This document shows, piece after piece, positions 37,901 through 64,000 of a DNA stretch of 64,000 nt (position 1 is the first letter of the stretch; every line of letters starts with the position of its first letter). The translations under genes were made by a program, and so were the position numbers. Location of the stretch: contig NMRA01000345.1 in the NCBI GenBank assembly GCA_002633005.1, forward strand, positions 3,073 to 67,072, written 5' to 3'. Origin of the DNA: Phoronis australis. Taxonomy: Eukaryota; Phoronida; Phoronidae. The notes beneath the pieces are model-generated. The model was not told the DNA's origin. It saw only the letters and a list, made by a program, of their open reading frames with translations, and made no database searches.

Positions 37901-40900
37901 TTGAAAGTTTGGCGGTCGACCTTTGCAAAATATCAAAGATCCTCTGTTCCAGAAATTCGAACCACCCCCTGCGCAATGCTGGCTACGGGCCTGTAATGTG
38001 TAACGTTGTAAGTCAAACAAAACAAAGATAACGAAATCATAATTGCTTAATCAGCACTTTCTAAAAATCCAAGCTTCTCTCCTGTTATCATAGTAATGAC
38101 ATCGATGGGCACCTAGCCTGATAAGGACATCAAAAATTGACATGCACGCCAATTTCGATGCTTTTATCAAAAATGAACAATTTTAGTCTTTAACTTTTCC
38201 GCTATTAAAGTAAACATTGATAAGACTCGTACAGAGTTGGCCAATTTTCTAATAGCCCACGTTTTACAGTGTTGCATATGGAGCGCAAAATGATTCTGCG
38301 TATAAAAATGTTTCTTCTACGAGTTAGAAGGTTATCTAATTATTCTCGTAGAAATGGTCATTCAGTGTAAAATAAATATGTTCCATTTAACATCCCTTTT
38401 CTAGGTAAAATAGCAATTTTACGTCGAATAACCTATTTTGTATATAGAATAAACACATTTTAGCGCAGAAAGGTACTCGCCGAACCACTTGTTGAAAGGA
38501 TTATTTGCTTACCGTGAAGAAATGGATATAGAATGACTTGGACATTCCGGTAACGTTGCTTTTTACATAGTTGATCTCGTCGATTTCAAGTAACCATATT
38601 GACGGTAGAACGCTGATTAGATAGAAGAAGATACTGGGACAGAAGACGCTGAAATAAAAGATACACAGTCCTATAGACTTCTCTAGCACAGATGAGAATG
38701 TCTCTTTTTCAACCTCATCGACCAGTCATTTTAATGGCCGCCATTCCACTAAGTTATCGCTTGTCACGAGAGTGAGATTGTCTGCCAGGCAATACCTTAC
38801 TAAGTTTTTGATTTAGTCTTTTTCCTAGCTCATTTATTTGAGAAAGCTCATTTCAAATGAGAAGGTGCTTTTACTTTTCATGGCATTCTCACGTTGCTCA
38901 TTCTATACAGTTTATACTATAAATTTCAACCGCTACGATTTTATGTCTTTCCTACTCTTTTCTGCTGTTTTTGTTAAATGCAACGCTTTTTCGTAACCAA
39001 TACACTTTTAGAGTCATTGAAAATCCGTATTACACCTCTCGGTCTAAGCGGGGTTTCAGAGGAAAAGTAGACTACGGGTACGGTAGAGTACTGGGAGGGG
39101 AATCGAACTGAACGTGACAGTGAAATGAATGAGTGTGATGCTCATGTACGTGCCACCGTTCTTACGTGTACGTCTAGTGGACCAGCAGTAAGCTTTGTAA
39201 ATTTTTTCTTCTCGAAAAAATGCTGTGATCAAATTAAGAAAGAGTTGGCATGTATGGTTTACACTAATGACTAATGTAGCACTTACACGGTAGCCAGCTT
39301 TGGGCGGGGGGTTCGAATTTCTAGAACGGTGGACCTTTGATATTTTGTAAACGTCGACACTGTAGAGTTCTCGGTAAGGACTTTGACGCAGCTTAATTAG
39401 GGGGCTCTCAGCTCTGCGTTCCTGAGATAAGATGAAATTTTTAATACCAGAAATCAGGATGTCGTAATGATTGCTCGCAAAGAACCCAGCTCAAATTCGG
39501 ATGTAATAAAGCCCAGAAAGTATCGCGGGCCGTAAGGGTGAAAGTGGCGCGTAATTACAACCGAAATCGTTATACCCAATGAGAAATTGGTTTGTTGGTT
39601 ACGTGAGCTCTGAAGCAGTTGTGCGCTCGTAATTTTACACTCATATTTTTTGCTCGTAGTTTTATGTTCGTAATTTTACACTCATATTTTTCACTCGTTG
39701 TTTTACGTTCGTAATTTTACGCTCGTACTTTTCGCTCGTAGTTTTACGTTCGTAATTTTACGCTCGTATCTTTCGCTCGTAATTTTACGTTCGTAATTTT
39801 ACGCTCGTATTTTTTACATGTTATGAAGTATTCAGAAAGTAAAATCTCAGGTGCAAAGTATTCAAGTGCAAAGTGTTGAAAATATCGAAGACTTACTGAA
39901 ATGTTTTTACTTGCTGCCTAACCATCCCAGGCACTTGAAAGTGTTCCGTTTTAGTACATATTGGTGCGCCAAAGTATATAACTGGTAGGTTGTCTGACAA
40001 TGCTTTTATATCATTTGTTAAAATAACCATGCTTTTTCATTTATTTAGAGAAAGTTTCATTCTATTACTCTGAACAATGCCTGTAGATGACATTTGACAT
40101 TGCAAAAAACATTGGTTCAAAACGGTTTTAGGAGGTTATCTAGTAGAATTTCTAAATGTTGGTGGTAAATCACTCACTCTTTATTCAAGACATTTGAATA
40201 ACAAACCATTTGCATAACAAAAACAATATCAACTGCGTATTAAGTTAATGGCTGGTGGTCTCGTGACTATAGTTGCTAAAATTACGAGCGAAAAATACGA
40301 TCGTAAAACTTCTTTAGAGCTCACATGACCTACAAACCAATTTCTTATTGGATGTAGCGATTTCGGTCGTAAAACACGAGCGAAGTCTTACGGGTGAACG
40401 ATTTTGCTTGTAAAACACGAGCGAAATCTTGGTCGTAATCACGAGCGTAATAATAGACCAACGATTTCGGTCTTAAAACACGAGTCAAGTCTCGGCCGTG
40501 ATCACGAGCGTAATTATGGGTGAACAATAATTTCGGTCGTAAAACACGAGCGAAATCTTGGTCGTGATTATGAGGGTATTATTATGCGCGATACTTTCAC
40601 CAGAACGGCCCACGATAAAAAAGAGAACGTTCTCAGGTTACCTCTTGCCAAACTTTCATATCAGGCGTGCTTAAATGAGTGATTACAAGTCATTACATAC
40701 CCGGACGGAAATATTTAGCCGGGGAATGACTTGACATAATTGTTTATCTGATTGTATGTTTGAGTGTTACTTAAGTTGCTTACATCGCTGGAGATGGGAA
40801 CAGCCCATTATTCCGAAGATTCATTCCTCCGAATGTTCCGGCACTACTCCGGAGGTTCACTATTCCAAAGGTTCACTACTTCGAAGACTCACTACTCCGA

Positions 40901-43900
40901 AGGTTCACTCACTCCGAAAATAATTAAAATTTTGAACCCAGGTGTAATTTTTATACTTATGCATGCAAAAATAAACTTCACTTCGGTTATTAAATGCACT
41001 CAGCGTTGTACCTATATCGAAAACAACGCCCGGGTAATAAATCAATTCATTTGAATTTCATGTGTATGCGAAATTGCCGACATGCCTTAAGAATACGGAA
41101 AAATGAGCACGTATTTGCCTTTCTAAAAGAGAATGAAGTAGGAATATTGATGAATTATCAACCACGATACATTTATCAAATCCGTACCAAGGTCGCATCA
41201 TTTCACAGCGTGACTGAAAGGTTTAGGGCCGCTGCACCTCAACCTCATCGACTGGGACCACGCTCACGGTCTTACCAAAACTAAATGTACTTGCTATAGG
41301 CTACCTTGTCCTTGCCAGTCTTCACAAATTCAGAGAGTGTCATTCGGTCTCATGAAATTTAAAACCACGTTTGGTCGCCGCAGCCCTAACCCGCGCCCTA
41401 GATATGTTGTACCTGCTTGAGAATGAGTCGATTGGCAGTAATTGGAACTGAGCTCATTTGTAAACAATGTAATTAATGTTTTAATAGCTATTCAACTCTT
41501 GCACACCCTTTAATGGTTACTTAATGGCACAAATACCAAACTTTATTCATGTCTGTCCCAACTATTACCAGACAATCAGTGTAATGATCGAACTATGGAA
41601 TTATGGCTTCGATTGTGAACATTCGAAGTAAGGAACTTTCGAAGGTAACGAAACTTCGGAGAAGTGAACCTTCAAAGTATTGAACCTTCGAAGTAGTGAA
41701 CCCTCAGAATAGTAGCATGTAACCTTGGAAACATTCTCAATAGGAAGTTTGTCGCTCGTATGAAGTGTGCGAGGCTGTGCACCATATTGACACTGATTGA
41801 CAAGAGAAGATTTTAGTCATTGACCAAAGTTTTTATTTTATAGGCTAGAGCTATTTTTCCCTAATAATGTGAACATACTTGTCGAGGATTTTTCAGTGCA
41901 AGAAAACACGGTAGTTAAATGTCTGGTTTTTTGATCAACGACGAAGGACCGCCGTTAGTGAACTTACCGTCGACGTGTACTGACTTTAAAAGAATGGAAA
42001 CACACACACGCAAAAGCGCATGCATGCACTCATCCACAATCAAAGTGGACACTAGATGAACAAAATATTTGACGGTCACTTTCAATTCGAAATTTGAAAA
42101 TGTCTGCACTTTAATTTTGTACTATGCTATCAAGTTTACCAAAATAGCAGACGAAAAACCTTTTACCTGCTGTTTTGTTTTTTTGGTGGATTTTATGGCA
42201 TTCACACCGCACTACTTTTTTGGGATTTTGGGAGCTCTCTCGCTGCTATATAATAGCTTAGCTAGGCATAGACATTTAGTTCTAGACTCCTTTGTTACCT
42301 TATGGTGGAGGCGCCGCGAGCGTTCAATGTCCATGATTAACCGTATCAAGCCTAATCTAATCGTCTGCACGATCTTGTCATCTACTCATTGCCAAACACC
42401 ACTCGGGCGAAGTTGGCCGCGTACGGCCCGATGATTACGTGAAGCACTTTGAATCAGAATTCAAAATTATTACTAACTTGATTGTAATTGCAGTTGATTG
42501 TAGTACGAGTAACAGCAACAATTTTGTATTTGTTGTCCATCTATATCCTAGCTTTAACGGACAGGCTGGGACTGGACCAATTCCGCGGGGAGGGGGGTTC
42601 GATCGAACCCTCGGAACCCCCCGGCTATGGGCCTGCAGAGGAGGAGTTGTTAGTAGTCTTTTGACGATTTGGCAAAGTGAGAACGACGGTGAACTGGTGC
42701 CGACCGTCACACACTCGTCAGTTACGTCCTGTCAGACGGCTGATGGGGGCTCGCTACATTGTTGATTACTTGTCAATCGATGAATAAATTATGCTTCCAT
42801 AAAGGAAATGTTACCAGTAGGTTAACGACAAACTGAACTTGTAGTTATTCTGTAGAATTCATTATCTTCGAAATTGTTTTTCGCATTTATATACATAATT
42901 TTGTGTGCACAGTGAGTAGCGAAAACTGTCGTAAATATATATATAGATTGATTACAGGGGCGGATCCAGGATTTTGAGTTGGGGGTGGGCAGGGCAGAGT
43001 ATTAGCCAGGATTTTGCCTGTTAGACATTCGCACCCTCGAACTGGCAAAAGGAATCTGGGAGAATTTCAGGGGGAGCCATGGTTCCCTTGTCCCCCCGCC
43101 CCCTAAATCCGCCCCTGGATCAGGATTTTAAAATCTTGATATCTGGTTCCAACATATATTTGTCGGATTCCGGTCATGTTTTATCATATGCCACGCTAAG
43201 ATGGTCGTAGACATGTGATTTTACATGAGCACGAAACAGAACATTGCAAACGCAACGTCAATATGACCGCAGTTTAGTGTCGGATGCAGGAATGGGGCGG
43301 GTAAGATCACGTTTTCTTCAGTCCCTGATGATTTCGATTTTCTTTCTATTAATGTTCCTATAATGGTATGCTGGGAATACTGCTAAGATTTGAGTAACAA
43401 ATTTGCATGTGTTCAGTACTCTGTAAGCCGCGTCCATGCAGCAACTCACGTGCCTGTGCATGTCGGCTGTACAAATAACTCATTCAGCTGTGCGCAGTAT
43501 GGGATCTATTTACACGCGTAAAGTGAATTAAATTAGGCTATAGTCACTGGGACATTTAACCTTAGCCATCGTAACCGTGTGAACGTGGCATCCGTGTATA
43601 GTTGACTCGGAAAATAAAGTGTGGGTCAGTGGAAGATTTAGGGGGGTGGGCCAAAGGGGTCATGCCCTCCCCCTAAAATTCTCCCAGATCCCATTTGGCA
43701 GTTCAGGGTGCGAATTGCTGACTAGCACATGCGCGAATGTACAATGCATAGGCCTTGAACAAACCCCGTTTACCGTTTTTTTTAATTTCAATAACCCAAA
43801 AATTTGAGACCCCTGGATTCCTAAGTTAGGCTGGGCGAGCGCATGTCGCGCAATTCTGGTTATTCCTGTGCCCTGGCCCCCCATCTCAAAATCCTGGATC

Positions 43901-44728
43901 CGCCCCTGTGGGTATTATGTTTTAAAAAGTGGGACTTTCGGAATGGAACATTAAAAGTGAGTTAACGTAATAAACCAGGGCAAGGACCGGGATCTGCTCT
44001 TTCTACTCAAAATTGAACTCGAAATTATTTTGTCATTCATTAGTTCCAGACGGGTCTATACTGTTACATGCGAACTCAAGATAAGTGTTATTTTATACTT
44101 TAGTGCTCTAGTACATTGTGGTTTATACAAATGAGTTTCCAGTCACAATTCGCACTTGATCACCTCTAGACTCGAGGCAAAAACTCCAGTAAAAATTTGA
44201 AAACTTGAGTTCAGGCTCTGATGGGGTCATTGTAAGTGCAAACTATGATTAGACAGTTATCCATAATGTACAAGATCATAGAATAGATGTCATTGAGTTG
44301 AACAGAAATTACCAAAACAATCGCAAACTAAATTCTTGGTTCAATAAAATCAGGCGCCGTCTACGAAAATCCGCTGGTGTGTCCCATCTATTAATGCACA
44401 AATGAATAGAGATGTGAAGTCGAGACGCAGGTCAGCGCTTTCCAGGTGTTTTGCAGGGTTCTTACCTCTCCCACTCGTGTCCACCGTTACGAATGACAAC
44501 CACAATCAACTCGATGATCATCGGAAGTGCCAAGACCAACAATAGCCACCAGTAGGGATTGCGAGCTTTGTCCGCGTAGACATTCCAGACGACGAGAAGA
44601 GTGTGGCAAATCAAAATGACTCTAGTCAAAATGGCAGCGGTGATGGTGAAAACGGGGTTATCCTTTAAATTATTCATCCTCGATGAATGATGAACACTGA
44701 GACGCTGTCGACTGGGCCTCTGATGCAC
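31994..44728 (-). CDS. TMEM26: TMEM26-like multi-pass membrane protein
   Basis: Three minus-strand exons join in frame: 44728-44466 (donor GTAAGA, phase 2), 38648-38513 (phase 0) and 32572-31994 with the stop at 31996-31994. The product is about 310-325 residues with several hydrophobic helices. Matches recalled for the TMEM26 family are the pattern LTRVILICHTLLVVWNVY and YWWLLLVLALP in exon 1, CPSIFFYLISVLPSIWLLE across the start of exon 2, and RWLLP..QLSNVLLLYIGTLADILE in exon 3. The start could be at 44728 or, more in line with the family, the internal ATG at 44677. Biochemical function in the family is poorly known; membrane location is inferred from hydrophobicity. It is tail-to-tail with NUP155. 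Confidence 0.85.
34011..34130. repeat. 60-bp direct tandem duplication
   Basis: GTTATCCCGGCCAGTGG..GATCAG.CCCGTCG occurs twice with a 60-base step. It is GC-rich against an AT-rich background. Confidence 0.85.
34453..34700. mobile_element. Second MITE with ATGCGCGCACCCAGCC termini
   Basis: It is collinear with 2813-3050 (shared blocks such as CGAATTT, GCGGACCTTTT, GGACTTT and GGGGGGCTC) with the same inverted ends. It is nested in the Kolobok-type relic, so it moved later. Confidence 0.75.
35061..35326 (-). pseudogene. Broken THAP-domain gene inside the TTAA element
   Basis: Reading the minus strand from the ATG at 35326 gives a recognisable THAP zinc-finger layout: MVPACPN, then GISFFRLP, RKWLTVVKN, and RVCGRHFVDSDF. 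Two in-frame stops fall after FRLP and after KNER, and the second cysteine of the first pair is not evident. THAP domains (C2CH) bind DNA and occur at the N-terminus of P-type and Kolobok transposases. This copy cannot make the domain. Confidence 0.75.
36078..36349. mobile_element. 272-bp foldback MITE with TATCG..GGCC ends
   Basis: TATCGTTGGCC at the left and GGCCAGCGATA at the right, followed inward by GTTACGCC-TTAAATTACGTGC in inverted orientation, make this almost wholly palindromic. A TA target duplication is plausible. It interrupts the left arm of the large inverted repeat. Confidence 0.8.
37363..37440. mobile_element. Short CTATAGCCCCC element
   Basis: ATGGGCGGCGCACC..GGCTATAGCCCCCTCC..TTTTTCAGTGCT..CGCCCAT ends at an N. 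A sister copy at 35946-36006 begins at an N and a G-run and shares GGCTATAGCCCCCTCC, CAGTGCTGC and CGCCGCCCATG. Confidence 0.65.
38513..38648 (-). CDS. TMEM26: TMEM26-like exon 2, isolated between inverted repeat arms
   Basis: The acceptor reads TTTTATTTCAG and the donor ACG/GTAAGC. The 136 bases encode SVFCPSIFFYLISVLPS, continuing to SIWLLEIDEINYVKSNV and a short polar tail. The first codon is completed by two bases from exon 1. It sits in about 2.7 kb of single-copy sequence between the left arm (36007 to about 37920) and right arm (about 40650-42390) of a large inverted repeat. Confidence 0.85.
39523..40617. mobile_element. 1.1-kb foldback element with arrays of GCTCGTAATTTTACG
   Basis: TATCGCGGGCCGT..GGTGAAAGT at the left is mirrored by ACTTTCACC..CGGCCCACGATA at the right. 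Just inside, CCAATGAGAAATTGGTTTGT..GTGAGCTC (39579) is mirrored at about 40317-40355. Each arm holds a run of short CGTAATTTTACGCTCG-type units, in opposite orientation in the two arms. The termini match those of 36078-36349, so both belong to one family. It lies in TMEM26 intron 1. Confidence 0.75.
42955..43117. mobile_element. CAGGGGCGGATCCAGG MITE
   Basis: CAGGGGCGGATCCAGGATTT and AAATCCGCCCCTG are inverted ends of about 160 bp. The CAGGGGCGG terminus is typical of hAT-type non-autonomous elements, though I could not see a convincing 8-bp duplication. A related degraded copy is at about 43626-43908 (ending ATCCTGGATCCGCCCCTG), and a partial one at 46484-46715. Confidence 0.65.
43975..44356. 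mobile_element. CCAGGG/CTCGA MITE, copy 3
   Basis: It is collinear with copies 1, 2 and 4 from ACTCGAAATTATTTTG through TAGACTCGAGGCAAAAACTC. The right end is less clear. It ends about 100 bases 5' (plus strand) of the TMEM26 exon 1 donor. Confidence 0.6.
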
Positions 44729-47080
44729 AAAAACCCGACGACGTTATTTGATCGACAGTGCGAAATTACCTTTCTTTCCAAGAATGAATTCCGACTATAT
44801 ACTCTGCAAAGTACGAAGGCCCTGCCGGCAATCGACTACAAAGCTGGGCAGATCTAGGCCAACAGATAGCATTTAATTACACAGTGAGCAGTTTACTTGT
44901 TTCAGTATGATGGGGGAGCGTTTCATACAGTATTTTCATGAGATTGCGTGAGACACGGATCAGGGTTAATAAAATATACAGGCTTGCCATCACCGCCTAA
45001 GGGACATACGGGTAACTAAGTATACTAATAATTATTGCATTGCATCAAATGATGTGTTATACCAGTGAAAAACACGAAAGGGAAATCAAATTAAACTCAT
45101 TTTGACATCATAGGACTCAACGCGCCGCATCCGTCCCCCTAATAATTTTAATGCGCCACGACCATATGTTCGCAAGTCGCCCGCGAACGATTTTTAAATT
45201 AGTGTTCGTGAAATTCACGAAAACTACGTGGTGCAGAACACTTAACCAGTAACGCCTACTGCCTTTTGAATTATCTATGGCATGAGTGCTAATGTTCCTG
45301 TAGGCCTATGTCAAAATCTCAACAGGTTCAGCGGAAACACAATTTCGATATCATCCTGAGTCTATTTGATGAATGTTTGCACTTTCGTTACGATGAACAC
45401 CAAGGTTTGGCTCCATTTTATCAAAATTCGTTGACCTGATTTCAGCTGTAGTCTTACTGTCTTAAAACTGCCATATAACCCTACGCCTGTCGAAAAGGTA
45501 TAACCTTGTTTTTAACCAAGACCACTTAAGCCTTTTGTTATTAAACTGCTCTCAATTTGACCCTTATTAAGGTTGTAATGGATTTGTAGGCTTGAAAAGA
45601 ACTGGCAGTTATCGTTCCAAAAAACTGACTGTCGCCATTGCTTGAGATACTGCTCCAGTCAATGAATAGTCTGGTACCAGTAATGATGTTCCTGTAGCTT
45701 GACCCGCCGCGGCGGCTGGTCATTTTAAGCGCAGAACATGGCGTTAAACAATTACAAAATAAAGTTATTTATCAAACCATTTCTAATTAAAAGCTGACAC
45801 CCTGGTAACGCGATTATGTTTTCCTTGTTCCGTAAAGAAAAGTACATCTGTACTCACCTGAAGATGATTTATCGCCAGTTATGTGCAACCCATATATTTA
45901 CAAAGAATTTCTTCGTTGTTGCGGTAATTTCTAAATTCTCAACACTAGAGACTGTTTGATATTTGTTGTAAGCGGGACCCAGGGGATGAAAGTCACTAAC
46001 GGAGAATACGCTTCATTGCTCGAAAAAGAAATTTTGTTTCATGAACCTGACATACTCAGGATGTGAGCTCGTCCGTCCGCAAGATGGCATACCCTTACTA
46101 TATGGCCGGCTACATTACGAGTACGTAGTGTCTCAGATAATGCGTTTCCGTTTCAGCTCTCTGGTTGATTTCGACCAATGATAAGCGCTGAGTGGAATGT
46201 GGGAATGCATTCAGTAATTTCAATTTTTGCATTTTTCTCATTTGTTTAACAAAAGGGGGAACAGCATCTTAATTGACCTACCCTTATGAAAATAGTTCAG
46301 TGCCTGAGCGAAATGTTACTTATTACATATTTGTCTATATAATTAAGAAATAATTTGATACGTATTTAATACTTAAAAGTTACTTTTATTGTGGTAGCAA
46401 CGTTTAAGTAATGCATAGGAATGTGTATCGTTAGTATAATTCAAATGCATTGAACCGGATGTGTGCAGTCAATCGCGTCACTGCCACTGAGCAGCAGTTT
46501 AGCGGGGGGTAAGGGGGGTTTAGGATTCGAGCGAATCCGAGGCGCGTAGCCGCCGAGCAGGAAGGTCGGGAGGGGTTTCCCCCCTCCGTGTAAGATTTTT
46601 TGTGGTTTTTAGTAGCTGATTTCGTTTTTCTGGCGAATTTTTTCCTTTTTATTTTTGATCCTGTCCCGAGAGGGTGGTTTGAATCCCCTGAAGCCCCCTG
46701 TAGATCCGCCTCTGCGATTAGACCATTAAGCTGACCCGAAGTACAACTATTGCTCACGAATATTCAACAGTGTATCTGGAAAGTTGCTTATTTATGGTGG
46801 CAGCTATTTTGAATCACGGAGAAAAAATCTCGGACTAACATTTTATCTAAGCTGAGTGGCTGAAATTTCTTACGTTGTCAAAAGATCGACTTTTCCGTTC
46901 ATTTATTCTATACTCAGATAGACTAAACAAAATCTGAGAGTTCTATATCACTGATACCTTCAGGAGCCACAATGCCTTGATTAAGCCACACGAGGGCGCT
47001 GCGAAGAGGCGTACAGAGGTCGCTGCAAAACTTTGCCAGACACTTCCGTTTCCGGCGATTCAGCAAAACTTCAAATCAAC
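44729..47080. other. Intergenic space between TMEM26-like and USP14 starts
   Basis: The two genes are divergent here, about 2.4 kb apart. From 46174 on, the sequence is repeated after the N at 53329. A degraded CAGGGGCGG-type repeat lies at 46484-46715. No ORF worth calling is present. Promoters of both genes must lie here, but no TATA or Inr could be assigned. Confidence 0.6.
47042..47048 (+). promoter_or_regulatory. ETS-like motif upstream of USP14 ATG
   Basis: ACTTCCG, followed by TTTCCGGCG, lies 33 bases before the ATG and is kept in the second haplotype copy (54198-54204). ETS-type CTTCCG sites are common near start sites of housekeeping genes. The transcription start itself is not known. 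Confidence 0.3.
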
Positions 47081-63534
<16,454 letters not shown>

Positions 63535-63870
63535 GTGAGGGAGTGAGGCTGGTGGGTGAGGGAGTGGGGCGAATGAGTGATCGGGTGGGGCAAGTGGGTG
63601 AGTGAGTGGGGCAGGTGGTAAGGGTATGGCAGGTGGATGAGGGGATGGGGCAGGTGGGTGAAGGAGTGGGCCAGGTGGGTGAAGGAGTGAGCCAGGTGGG
63701 TGAAGGAGTGGGCCAGGTGGGTGAAGGAGTGGGCCATGTGGGTGAGGAAGTGGGGAATGTGAGTGAGGAAGTGGGACAGGTGGTGAGGAGGTGGGACAGG
63801 TGGGTGAGGGAGTGGGGTAGGTGGGTGAGGGAGTGGGGTGGGTGGGTGAAGGTGGGCCCATTACTGAGGA
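63535..63870. repeat. G-rich minisatellite starting at a USP14 splice donor
   Basis: Units of about 20 bases (CAGGTGGGTGAAGGAGTGGG) begin immediately at the exon 10 donor (ACCCAG/GTGAGG) and continue for some 330 bases. Most units contain CAGGTGGGTGA or CAGGTGGTGA, themselves donor-like. Long minus-strand Pro/His/Ser ORFs here are by-products. From 63871 to the end of the window the intron shows only decayed units. Confidence 0.93.
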
Positions 63871-64000
63871 GTGGGACCTGAATAGTTGTTCTGTTTACGG
63901 AAGACTTACAGGTGCCAGCTTGAGAGAATTTTAAGGCATCAAGGATTGAGTGATCGAGTGGGGATGGAAGTGAGGGAACTACTGAAGGTTGGGGCTTGAG

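Larger units (their letters stand above)
36007..42390. repeat. Large imperfect inverted repeat flanking TMEM26 exon 2
   Basis: The left arm (36007 to about 37920) and right arm (about 40650 to 42390) are reverse complements over most of their length, with substitutions and indels. Anchor pairs, left against reverse complement of right: GATCGTGCAGACGATT (36015/42375 region), GTGTCCACTTTNATTGTGG (36591/42050), GCACAGCCTCGCA (36847/41780), GTGAAGACTGGCA (37203/41330) and ACCTGGGTTC (37707/40940). Younger insertions interrupt the left arm (36078-36349 and 37363-37440). The arms carry no long ORF. They could be two opposite copies of one old transposon or the ends of one large element. Confidence 0.85.

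Noticed and set aside
44462-44728. Reading exon 1 of the TMEM26-like gene as a complete 88-residue protein
   Set aside because: The stop comes from the intron after a good GTAAGA donor, and the exon joins in frame to 38648-38513.

Overview
This is eukaryotic, almost certainly metazoan, genomic DNA. Genes are split by GT-AG introns, intergenic and intronic DNA is AT-rich and full of short DNA-transposon relics and minisatellites, and three conserved animal genes can be read by joining exons whose phases agree. The density of MITE-like repeats, the large difference between two assembled haplotypes and the Kolobok-type elements suggest an outbred invertebrate, perhaps a marine deuterostome such as a lancelet, hemichordate or echinoderm. 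The species cannot be fixed from the sequence.

Layout. (1) 130-30440, plus strand: NUP155, a nuclear pore scaffold gene, lacking its 5' exons (outside the window) and one internal exon (lost at a single-N join at 9448). I place 27 coding exons, ending with a stop at 30438-30440 and a polyA signal at 31525. (2) 31994-44728, minus strand: a TMEM26-like multi-pass membrane protein gene in three coding exons, tail-to-tail with NUP155. Its introns are mostly transposon relics, and exon 2 lies between the arms of a very large imperfect inverted repeat. (3) 47081-63534, plus strand: USP14, the proteasome-associated deubiquitinase, from its start codon through ten coding exons; the 3' exons with the catalytic His and Asp lie beyond the window.

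Assembly artefacts matter here. Single-N joins at 27661 and 53329 are each followed by a second copy of sequence already given. NUP155 exons at 26161, 26516 and 27177 recur at 27715, 28070 and 28840, and USP14 exons 1-4 recur at 54237-56836. The copies differ by scattered substitutions, minisatellite copy number and whole transposon insertions, which fits two haplotypes laid end to end better than a real tandem duplication. This gives a natural filled-site/empty-site comparison for a 1,627-bp TTAA-flanked element at 49808-51434.

The most interesting material lies in non-coding DNA. Two elements with TTAA target duplications share one terminal motif, and each carries a broken THAP-domain gene (Kolobok-type). 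An array of about 145-bp monomers in USP14 intron 4 places at least 11 same-strand CTCF-like motifs at near-nucleosomal spacing. Inverted arms flank the single TMEM26 exon 2 and could favour its circularisation. Minisatellites have grown out of exon-intron boundaries and duplicate the splice donors of NUP155 and USP14. Several MITE families (termini TATCG..GGCC, CCAGGG, CAGGGGCGGATCC, ATGCGCGCACCCAG) are present in multiple copies. I saw no tRNA, rRNA, CRISPR array or prokaryotic feature.
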